Positions 50,777-58,574 of a stretch of 64,000 nt of DNA are shown here, one piece after another (the stretch's first letter is position 1; every line of letters begins with the position of its first letter). The notes under the pieces were generated by a model, which saw nothing but the letters and a program-made list of their open reading frames with translations, was not told the origin of the DNA and did no database searches. The translations under genes were made by a program, and so were the position numbers. The stretch comes from QHWT01 sp963755695 (lineage in GTDB: Bacteria; Acidobacteriota; Vicinamibacteria; Vicinamibacterales; 2-12-FULL-66-21), in contig CAVWLB010000010.1 in the NCBI GenBank assembly GCA_963755695.1, positions 744,001 to 808,000 of the forward strand. Direction: 5' to 3'.

Positions 50777-52825
50777 CTACCGTGATCGGCTCTGTTCGAG
50801 TTGGGACGTAACCTTGCTTTTCCATCCCTGCAGTACCCGGATTTCGGAGGTACGTTCAGGGTGCTCTCCTTTGATCATCAGCAGACGCGAGCCGTCGATC
50901 GACACGTCGTAGTTGGCCAGAGCGGGATGGCCCTGCACATACATGTCGTCGAAGAGGACGGTTGGCGGTTGCTTGACCGGCTCCGGTGACGGTGGCCTTT
51001 CGATCGCGACTTTCATGACCTTTCCGTCGGCACGGAAGAACAGCGATCGCCCATCTCTGCTCCAGACCGGTTGGGTCCCGCCGTCGGTCGAGATCTGCCA
51101 CTTGCCGCGCGGACCTGGAAGCGCGGTGACATACACTTCCCAGCGCCCGGACTCATCGGACATATACGCCAGCCAGCGATCGTCCGGTGATACTTTCGGT
51201 CCTCCTTGTATGAAGGGCGCTTGAAGGAAGGGTTTCGCGGCGCCATGGCCGGCATCGGATAAGACCAAGATATCGGCGGAGGTCAACGTGCCGTTCGGCG
51301 TGCCGCCGCAGAACAGCCGCTGGCCGTCGCTGCTGAACGAGGCGTCGCCGCCCCCGCACTGAGTGGTCAAGACCTCGCCGGCGTTGCTCTTGTCGATCGG
51401 GTACGAGAGCAGTGCGAACTTCCCGTCCTGCGGAGAGCTGACGACGACATGCTTGGAGTCGGGCGTCCAGAAGGCCATGCGAGCGGGGCGCGGGGTGAGC
51501 TGCGTCAACGCCGCTCGAACGAGATCGTAGGTCCAGATTTGAAAATGGCGGCCGTCGAAGATTTCCACCGCGACCGATCGCCCATCCGGCGAGAGTCTGG
51601 GATTCATGTACGTCCGGGGCGGTGCATCGACCGGATCCTCGTCGCCATCCATGTCGACCCACGCAAAACCGCGTTCCGGTAAGGTCGCACTTCCAGGGAT
51701 GTAGGCAATCATTCCGTTGCGCGTCACCGCGATGTCGTCCGCATCGTGGACGACTGGCACCGGGTCGCCGGTGACCGCCAGGCGCTCCGGATCGAACGAT
51801 GCGGCCAACACCCCCATTCCCCTGTTGAAGATGATCCCCACGCCTTCCACGTAGCCCACGAGCTCTCCGTCGTCGAGCACCGTGCGGCGTTCCGCCGATT
51901 CGAGCGACACCGCCTCGATGCGTGCATGGACACCGGTGGTGTCGAAGACCGTCACCGTAAAGAGCGCGGTGCGGCCTCCGGGGAGGGCCGTCGGGTCCGA
52001 GTGCATGACCTCATTGCGGAGTGTGTCGACATGGGTCAGCGCTCGCGGCGTACCGCCCCGCGCTGACACCCGCATCAGGCCGACGCCCTGGCCGCCGCCG
52101 AAGATGACGGTGTCGTCGGTCAGCCACGCGGCTCCGCCCTCCGCCTCAGGAGCCGGACACACCAGCTCCGGCGTGGCGCCATCGACGGCCATCCGCTTGA
52201 TCCCGTCGAGCGTGACGAACCCGATCCAGCGACCGTCGGGCGAGAAGAACGGCGCCAGCCCGTTGTCGGTCCCTGGCAGCACGGTGTTTTCGAACCGATC
52301 CAGCCGACGGAGGAAGAGCCGTGTACGGCCGCCGCTGCGTCCGACGAACGCGAGCCGCGAGCCGTCGGGTGACAGCGCCACCTTGCTCCCGCCGGGCGTC
52401 GTGTCCAGAAACAGATCCGGTCCCAGCACGACACTGAGGCCGACCATTGGAGCGGGCGGCGTCACCGGGGTTCGCTTCACCAGCGCGAGAGCCGCGCCGG
52501 CGACGACCAGGGCCGCAGCAATTGCCAGGGCAAGACCGCGGAGCACTGGCCGCCCGAACGGAGATCGCCGCGGCAGGACCACCTGCGATTCCAACTCGAG
52601 CCGTCGCGCGTTCCACCACGCATCGAGCTCTTCCTTATAGGCAAACACGCTGCCCTGCCTGGCGTTCACGTGACGCCTGACGGGCAGGCCATGCTCCTTT
52701 TCCCATCGCTGAACGGTGCGGACATCACGCTTGAGATGCGCGGCGATCTCTTTCCAGGAATCAAGGCGGTCGGCAGCCGACGAACTGGGAGGCGGTGTTG
52801 ATGTCGGCGACGGAGGTCCGGTCAT
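50777..52825 (-). CDS. MerR-like HTH protein with transmembrane helix and WD40/PD40 beta-propeller
   Basis: 682 residues. SWKEIAAHLKRDVRTVQRWE and KEHGLPVRRHV (about 23-55) form a MerR/excisionase-like HTH. One transmembrane helix lies at about 95-117 (VLRGLALAIAAALVVAGAAL). A periplasmic seven-bladed-type propeller follows, with PD40/TolB repeats: SKVALSPDGSRLAFVGRSGG, APFFSPDGRWIGFVTLDGIK, MNPRLSPDGRSVAVEIFDGR and GGPKVSPDDRWLAYMSDESG. A one-pass DNA-binding protein with an outside sensor domain suggests direct signal transfer, similar in plan to CadC/ToxR, but no target is known. This architecture is common in Acidobacteriota. Confidence 0.88.
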   Translation of the reverse strand: MTGPPSPTSTPPPSSSAADRLDSWKEIAAHLKRDVRTVQRWEKEHGLPVRRHVNARQGSVFAYKEELDAWWNARRLELESQVVLPRRSPFGRPVLRGLALAIAAALVVAGAALALVKRTPVTPPAPMVGLSVVLGPDLFLDTTPGGSKVALSPDGSRLAFVGRSGGRTRLFLRRLDRFENTVLPGTDNGLAPFFSPDGRWIGFVTLDGIKRMAVDGATPELVCPAPEAEGGAAWLTDDTVIFGGGQGVGLMRVSARGGTPRALTHVDTLRNEVMHSDPTALPGGRTALFTVTVFDTTGVHARIEAVSLESAERRTVLDDGELVGYVEGVGIIFNRGMGVLAASFDPERLAVTGDPVPVVHDADDIAVTRNGMIAYIPGSATLPERGFAWVDMDGDEDPVDAPPRTYMNPRLSPDGRSVAVEIFDGRHFQIWTYDLVRAALTQLTPRPARMAFWTPDSKHVVVSSPQDGKFALLSYPIDKSNAGEVLTTQCGGGDASFSSDGQRLFCGGTPNGTLTSADILVLSDAGHGAAKPFLQAPFIQGGPKVSPDDRWLAYMSDESGRWEVYVTALPGPRGKWQISTDGGTQPVWSRDGRSLFFRADGKVMKVAIERPPSPEPVKQPPTVLFDDMYVQGHPALANYDVSIDGSRLLMIKGEHPERTSEIRVLQGWKSKVTSQLEQSRSR

Positions 52826-53001
52826 ATCCGAGCGCGGGGTTCGCGCGGATTATACGTTGGCCTGCGGCACGGCGACTCACGACACGGTGCGTCTTCGCGT
52901 GTCGTGTCGTCGTTCGCACCCATTCCGCCGCTTTCTCCTGCTTCGCAGTCGCTTCAGATTGCCCCGAGCGGTCTGCCAGGCCGCGCATCGGGGAGAGTGC
53001 C

Positions 53002-53556
53002 GTGGCTGCATCATCGATAACAGACTGGGTGGTAGCGGCCGTCCTTGGGCTGGCGGTCCTGGTTGGTGGCAGGGACGAACTGCAGGCGCAGAGCGGGCCC
53101 TCACTGCTCGTGCGCGTGCGGACGCGCGATCCGGACGTGCAGCGGGCCGTGACGGACGGCAGCGTCCGATCGCAGACGTTTCACAGTCTCGTCGAGGCAA
53201 TAGAGCAGTCGCGCGCGTTCGTCTACATCGTCCAGGTTCCATATCTGCCCGGGAAAATGGAAGGCTGCGTGGCGATCCATGCCGCGGGGGCCGCGGAGGA
53301 TCGTTACCTGCGCATGTTCGTCAAATCGGGCCTTCACCCGAACCGGATGATTGCCGTCATTGGTCACGAGTTTCAGCACGCCCTCGAGATTTTCGGCGAG
53401 GCTGCGAACGGGAACCCGGATCACGCGTTCGACATCGCCGGATGGTCACAGGTCGCGACGCGTCAGTACGAGACCCGGGCCGCGGTCGACGTCGAAGCGA
53501 GGATTACTGCCGAACTGCATTCAACGGCCGATCTCCCGCACGCCGCCCCACGGTGA
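53002..53556 (+). CDS. Putative HExxH zinc metalloprotein, exported
   Basis: 184 residues from GTG 53002. A leader (AASSITDWVVAAVLGLAVLV) precedes a body with RSQTFHSLVEAIEQSRAFVY, DRYLRMFVKSG and the helix AVIGHEFQHALEIFGEA: HEFQH is HExxH, and the later Glu could be the third zinc ligand. I recall an uncharacterised acidobacterial family with an I.LiGHElqHa.Ev motif; peptidase activity is unproven. The fragment at 14168 carries a comparable HEFEH helix. The frame is open much further upstream but that part is not protein-like. The 3' end overlaps the convergent methyltransferase gene by 53 bp. Confidence 0.7.
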   Translation: MAASSITDWVVAAVLGLAVLVGGRDELQAQSGPSLLVRVRTRDPDVQRAVTDGSVRSQTFHSLVEAIEQSRAFVYIVQVPYLPGKMEGCVAIHAAGAAEDRYLRMFVKSGLHPNRMIAVIGHEFQHALEIFGEAANGNPDHAFDIAGWSQVATRQYETRAAVDVEARITAELHSTADLPHAAPR

Positions 53557-54493
53557 AGAACAACCCGCCCTCGCGGCCGAGCGTCCAGATCCATCCGAGC
53601 TGCGCCAACCATCCCTCCGGGAGCCAGTTGTCGGGCGCCCGGGCGAAGAGATCCGCCGGTTCGTCTTCGAGGACGGCGCTCGGATACGTCCGGAGGTACT
53701 CGACGCCATTTTCGGCAAACCAGCCTTGCACCTCGGCGACCGTATGACTGTGTTCTTCGGGATGCTGATACTGATCGCGCAGCCACGCGTCGCGACGGGC
53801 CGGCTCGAGCCGTCGCTCACGTAGGACGGGATCGAACGGAACCATGCGGAAGCCTGAGACACGGGCCGCCAGCCGCCGGAGTCTTGCCGGAAGCCGGGCG
53901 AAGGCGTTGTAGACGCCAAGCACGATCGTTCCGCCCGGCCGGGCGAGCCGTGCAAGACGCTCAAACGAGGCCCGCGGATCGGCCGTGTGGTGCAGCACGC
54001 CCGGACGAATACACAACGTCGAACGCCCCCGCCTTGAGGCCGGGATGCTGGAGATCGGTCTCGACGAACTGCACCTGGTCGAGTTCGAATCGCTGCGCGG
54101 CTGCCGCGCCAAGCCGCAACGCCGCGCGCGTCATGTCGGCGCCGACGACGACGACGATCGGCGCGGGCGAGGAACAGGCACATCTGCCCAGTGCCACATC
54201 CGACCTCGACGATCCGCGCATCGCCAGCAATGGCGCGATCGATCAACGCGCGGCCACGGGCTTCTTTGAGCCCGTGACCGAAGCGCCTGCAGGCTGTCGT
54301 GCGGCGGATAACCGGGGAATGGCGCGCGTTCGTAGAACCGGCGCACCGTGTCGGTGCGATCGTCTGAGGGTAGCCGCAGTGCAGGAATCCCGTCGCGCAC
54401 GTCGTAGCGGGCGCCGCACCCGCGGCAGGACCAGTCGATCGCGAGTGTCCCTGCGCATGCCGGGCAGGCGAGCAACTCGCGGAAAGCGTCCAC
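53504..54493 (-). pseudogene. Class I SAM methyltransferase with N-terminal zinc ribbon, three frameshifts
   Basis: Joined length about 329 codons from GTG 54493. The N-terminus FRELLACPACAGTLAIDWSC and RGCGARYDVRDGIPALR is a Trm112-like CxxC...CxxC ribbon. Next, in other frames, DARIVEVGCGTGQMCLFLA (motif I), GADMTRAALRLG, FVETDLQHPGLKAGAFDVVY, GVLHHTADPRASFERLARLA and RPGGTIVLGVYN. Frame changes near 54285, 54175 and 54005 are each one extra base. This combination is common among natural-product and surface-sugar methyltransferases. It begins 3 bp after the DUF5989 stop and belongs to the carbamoyltransferase operon. Confidence 0.8.
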
Positions 54494-54496
54494 AGA

Positions 54497-54670
54497 TCAG
54501 AAGATCGCGTAGATGAACGGCGCGAGCGCCTCGACCGTCGTCGCGAGGATCAGGATCAGACCGAAGATACAGAGAAATACCGCCAGCGGCAGCAGCCAGC
54601 GGTTGCCCGAATCGCTCCGCCACGTTCCGCGGACGAGATCGGTGATGGAGCCGCCCGCCGACCTGAGCAT
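54497..54670 (-). CDS. DUF5989-type small membrane protein
   Basis: 57 residues from ATG 54670. An N-terminal basic/Trp segment (VRGTWRSDSGNRWLLPLAVF) leads into one transmembrane helix ending in TTVEALAPFIYAIF. The WWLLP...ALAPFIYtlF pattern is what I know as DUF5989, whose genes usually sit directly beside NodU-type carbamoyltransferases, as here: the start is 2 bp after the carbamoyltransferase stop and 3 bp separates it from the methyltransferase. Role unknown. Confidence 0.8.
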   Translation of the reverse strand: MLRSAGGSITDLVRGTWRSDSGNRWLLPLAVFLCIFGLILILATTVEALAPFIYAIF

Positions 54671-54672
54671 GA

Positions 54673-56491
54673 TTAGCCGGCGCCGGATCCCGCCAGGCTT
54701 CCTGACCACGATGCCACGTCCTCCTTCAGCGGCCTCGCCCGCGATACCGCGCGTTTCGAGACCAGGGTCGGGCCGGCGACGAGCAGATCGATCCCGCAGC
54801 GCCGGAAGGTCGAATACCCTTCGAGCGCGCGCGTGACGATCGGTTCGCCGGAGAGATTGAACGAGGTGTTGAGCAGCACCGGAATCCCGGTGCGGCGTCC
54901 GTACGCTTCGAGCAGAGCGTGCAGCCGCGGCGCCATGTCACGCTCGAGGACCTGAACCCGCGCCGAGCCGTCGACGTGGGTGATCGCCGCGAGCCGTGAT
55001 CTCCACTCCGGTCTGACCGGGAAGACGCCCGACATGAACCGGGCGAGGCGCGCAGCCGCCCGGCGGCAGATCGAAATAGCGATCGGCGGTCTCGGCTGGC
55101 ACGACCGGAGCGAACGGTCGGAACTCTTCACGGTATTTGATGTCGCGATTGAGCCGGTCGCGCATCTCGTGCGAATGCGGTGCGGCGAGGATGCTGCGAT
55201 GCCCGAGCGCACGTGGTCCGAACTCCGTCGCGCCCTCCATCCAGCCGACTACGCGATCGGCCGCGAGCTCGTCGGCGACGCGTTCGATCATCGCCGCGTC
55301 GTCGAGCTCGGCGACGTCCTGCTCGTCTTCCCGTGCGGCCCGCGCCAGATCGCTGACGCTGACCTCGGGTCCCCAGAAGGGATGGTCGGGCACCTCGCGG
55401 TCGGGGTTGCCGAGGTAAATCCGGTCCGCATAGAGCGCCGCGCCCAACGCGCAGCCGGCATCGCCGGGAGCGGAAGGGACGAACATCCGATCGAATCCGG
55501 ATTCCGCAAGGATCCGCGCGTTGGCAACGCCGTTCAGCGCCACGCCGCCGCCAAAGCACAGATCCGACAGGCCGGTTTCGCGGTGGAGTCGCGCGCGCGA
55601 TGATCCACCAGGGTATCTTCGAGCACGCGCTGAATGCTGGCCGCGCAGTCCGCGAAGCGGCGACCGTCGGGAGTTTCGAGATCGATCGGGTCGTAGGGAT
55701 TTCGCGGCGGTCCGAAGAGCTCGACGAAGCGCTCGGAATACGATCGACTTGCGGTGGTCTGGTACTCGAAGTACTCCGGGACGAGTGCGAAGGCGCCGTC
55801 CGACGTACGTCGAATCAACTTGCTGACCTGGTCGATCATCGTCGGGACGGCCGTAAGCGGCCAGCCCCATGACCTTGTACTCGTCCTCGTTGACCGCGAA
55901 CCCCAGATACGCGGTGAAAGTCGAATACAGCATGCCCAGCGAATGCGGAAAACGGATTTCGCGGAGCGAGCGTGATATCCGTGCGGCCATCCGGCCGGCG
56001 CTCTCCGTGTCCGACTGTCAGCGTTGCCCATTCACCCACGCCGTCAGCGGTCAGAATCGCCGCCCGCCTGCGTCGGGGCGGTCAGAAACGCCGCCGCGGC
56101 GTGCGATTCGTGATGACGGGTGAACAGGATCTTGCTGCGCTGGGCACGCCGAGATGTGACGAGATGATGCCGCGAACCCAGACCTTCTCGCCGAGCGTGT
56201 TCTTCATCGCCGTCCGGAAACGATCGCCAGGATCGTGGAAAGGCGCGGAGCGTGCAGGTGAGAATCCGCTCGAACTTCAGCATGCTGCGTTCGTAGAAGA
56301 CCACGGCGTCGAGATCCTCAGGATCGACGGCCGCCTGGTTCAGGCACCACTCGATTGCCGCTTCCGGAAAGGCGGCGTCGTTCTTGTGCCGCGACAGCCG
56401 TTCTTCCTGCACGGCACAGGCCGGCACGCCGTCGACCACAAGTGCCGCAGCCGAATCGTGATAATGCGCTGAAATGCCCGAGTATCTTCAT
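54673..56491 (-). pseudogene. NodU/CmcH/TobZ-type carbamoyltransferase, several frameshifts
   Basis: Joined length about 605 codons, the family norm. ATG 56491 gives MKILG, then after one extra C ISAHYHDSAAALVVDGVPAC and AVQEERLSRHKNDAAFPEAA, the N-terminal Kae1-like half. Further pieces are RHHESHAAAAFL (metal-type His pair), YLGFAVNEDEYKVMGLAAYG, FGGGVALNGVANARI, DAGCALGAALYADRI, GWMEGATEFGPRALGHRSIL, MRDRLNRDIKYREEFRPFAP and LLNTSFNLSGEPIV. The enzyme makes carbamoyl-adenylate from carbamoyl phosphate and ATP and transfers the carbamoyl group to a hydroxyl of a sugar or small molecule. There are at least five shifts, all resolved ones being insertions. Its start overlaps the ferritin-like gene's stop (TGATG). 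Confidence 0.85.
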
Positions 56492-57243
56492 CAGTACAGC
56501 CCCGTCGGCGAATCGTTGCCGGAGCGCGGGATCGGCATCCACCCTGCCGGCTCCCGTCGCTGCGCGCGCTTGGCGAGCCACGCAAAGGGTGGCAGGACGA
56601 TGAAATACATGATCGTGAGGATGGTCGCGCCCAGCAGGCCGGCGATTGCCGCCGCGACGCGCAGATACCGCTTCCACAACCGGTTTGCCCGCGCCCGCCA
56701 CACCTGCCGCCGATACGATTCCGGCAGGACGCGGGCGAGCTGCGTGTAGGTGTAGTTCATATGGAAGACTTCGTCGCGCAGGATCTCTTCGAAGATGGCG
56801 CGGGTCTGCGGATCGTCGTTCACGAGATCGCGATAGATGGTGAAGCGGCCTGCGGCGGCCTTCTCCGCCACGTGGAGGAAGGCGAGCAGGCGATGGTCGG
56901 GCTCGTTCTGTACCGACAGATCGTCCAGTCCGTGTCCGCCGGGGAGCGGGGTTCCATTGAACAACGTCTTCAGTCTGCTCGAACGCGTTCGCAGGAGAGC
57001 CGCGCCGCGCTGACGAAACAGATCGCCGTGATGCAGCTCGTCGATCGCGTGTTCGAGGTACGAGCGACGGAGCAGCGAATCAGGAGTGACCTCAGCCGCT
57101 CGCAGGATGTCGCGGCCGCCGTCCGATTCGACTTCGGCGAACGCCAGCAGCTTGCGGACGCGCCGGTCGAAATCGCTCCACACCCATCGGTGAATGGGGC
57201 GCAGAATCTGATCCACGCGCGCGACTCGCGCGAGAGGAGGCAT
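56491..57243 (-). CDS. Ferritin-like diiron-type protein with C-terminal membrane helix
   Basis: 250 residues. A helical bundle contains carboxylate/His pairs typical of ferritin-like diiron sites: SYLEHAIDELHHGDLF (ExxxDExxH-like), HVAEKAAAGRF and FEEILRDEVFHMNYTYTQLA (ExxxDExxH). Residues 200-222 (VAAAIAGLLGATILTIMYFI) are a membrane helix near the C-terminus. Diiron proteins of this class oxidise or hydroxylate substrates or act as peroxidases. Its stop shares a base with the carbamoyltransferase ATG, so it is the first gene of that operon; it could supply a hydroxyl for carbamoylation, which is only inference. Confidence 0.75.
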   Translation of the reverse strand: MPPLARVARVDQILRPIHRWVWSDFDRRVRKLLAFAEVESDGGRDILRAAEVTPDSLLRRSYLEHAIDELHHGDLFRQRGAALLRTRSSRLKTLFNGTPLPGGHGLDDLSVQNEPDHRLLAFLHVAEKAAAGRFTIYRDLVNDDPQTRAIFEEILRDEVFHMNYTYTQLARVLPESYRRQVWRARANRLWKRYLRVAAAIAGLLGATILTIMYFIVLPPFAWLAKRAQRREPAGWMPIPRSGNDSPTGLY

Positions 57244-57302
57244 AACGGCTCGCGGAAGTGGAGATTAACATATCCACTGAACGCTGGACATCTGTGACGC
57301 CA

Positions 57303-58520
57303 ATGCTCGAGCGCGACCGCGCTCCGGATCAGTTCGAGCCCGCGCAGCGACGGCTCATCGTCGAAGCCACGGTCGCATCAATCGGCATTCTGCTGCTTGC
57401 GACCGCTCTCCTCGCCAACCAGCGCTGGCTCGACCGCCACTTCCTGCCATCGTTCTTCATCACGCGACAGACGTACGTCCTGCTCGAAACGGTCGTCCGT
57501 GTTGCGATGGGAGCAGTGGGTCTTGTGCTGGCGCTGCTCCTGCGCGCCCCGATCGGACGTTTCGCCGCGCGATCGCCGTCACGCGCGCTCCACGTCGCGC
57601 TCGCCGCTCTTCTGGCTGTGGGTGCGAGCGAGCTGGTGCTGGGACACGTCCACCTGCTTCCGGCCGAGTGGCTGGGACGAGAGCAAGAGCCGCGACGGCG
57701 GCCAGATGCGCGACTTGGCTGGACCTTCGTTCCGTCACGGAGCGCGCACAGCACGATCGGCGGACGAACCGTTGACTACACGTTCGATGCATCCGGTTAT
57801 CGTGTACGTCGCGTCGAGCAGCCGGTGGATCCCCTGCGGCCGACCCTGCTCTTCACGGGCGAATCGGTAATGTTCGGGAAGGGGCTCACGTGGGAGGAAA
57901 GCGTTCCGGCGCAGGTCGGCCGCGAGACTCGGCGCGCAAAGCGCGAATCTGGCAGTCGACGGCTATGCCACCGACCAGGCGTATCTCAGGCTGCAGACGG
58001 AGCTGCCTCGCTTTCATCGGCCGATCGCCGTCGTCACGCATTTTCATGACCACGCTCTTCGGCAGAAATCTCGACGACGATCGACCGCACCTCGGCCCGG
58101 GACTGGTGTGGCTGCCCGCAGTGCCTCACACGCGACTGCGATCTCTCGTGCAGCTCGTGGCGCCATACCGCAGCGATGAGACGGTGGAGCGTGGCATTGC
58201 GGTAACGCGTGAGGTGCTTCGGGCCACAGTGGAATTGGCCAACGACTCGCGGAGCCACGCCGCTCGTGGTCGTGCCTCAGTTTGGCCCGGAGGATCGGGT
58301 CGAAGAGAGACTGCGCCGCCGGATCCTCGACGAGGCCGGCGTGCCCTATGTGCGGGTGGAAATCGATCCGGCCTGGCGCATTCCCGGCGACGTGCATCCC
58401 GACCCCCACGCTGCGCAGCTTATCGCGGCAGCCGTCGCAGCCAGGCTACGCTCAAGGCTTCAGGCTTCAGGCTTTAGTCTTCCGGCCTCGGGTTCGGGCG
58501 CGAGCCAGCCTCAGTCATGA
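57303..58520 (+). pseudogene. Membrane-anchored SGNH/GDSL-type hydrolase, three frameshifts
   Basis: From ATG 57303 (an upstream GTG at 57258 is also open), about 405 codons. Three or four N-terminal helices (about 20-120) precede an SGNH domain: TLLFTGESVMFGKGLTWEES is block I with the nucleophile Ser, ANLAVDGYATDQAYLRLQTE follows, FGRNLDDDRPHLGPGLVWLP next, and GDVHPDPHAAQLIAAAVAAR is block V with catalytic Asp and His. Shifts near 57915, 58045 and 58255 are each one extra base. The last 20 or so residues derive from the repeat at 58451. It diverges from the carbamoyltransferase operon, and SGNH proteins often accompany NodU-type enzymes. Confidence 0.75.
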
Positions 58521-58570
58521 GTCTGGAGCCCGAAGCCTGAAGCCTGGAGCCCGAACCCTGGAGCCCTTGA
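58451..58570. repeat. Imperfect inverted repeat built from AGGCTTC units
   Basis: CTCAAGG at 58451-58457 pairs with CCTTGAG at 58564-58570. GGCTTCAGGCTT (58456-58467 and again 58463-58474) is exactly complementary to AAGCCTGAAGCC (58533-58544). The arms carry short tandem AGGCTTC/GAAGCCT copies. It lies between convergent genes, overlaps the 3' end of the SGNH frame, and may act as a bidirectional terminator or be a member of a dispersed intergenic family. Confidence 0.6.
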
Positions 58571-58574
58571 GAAC

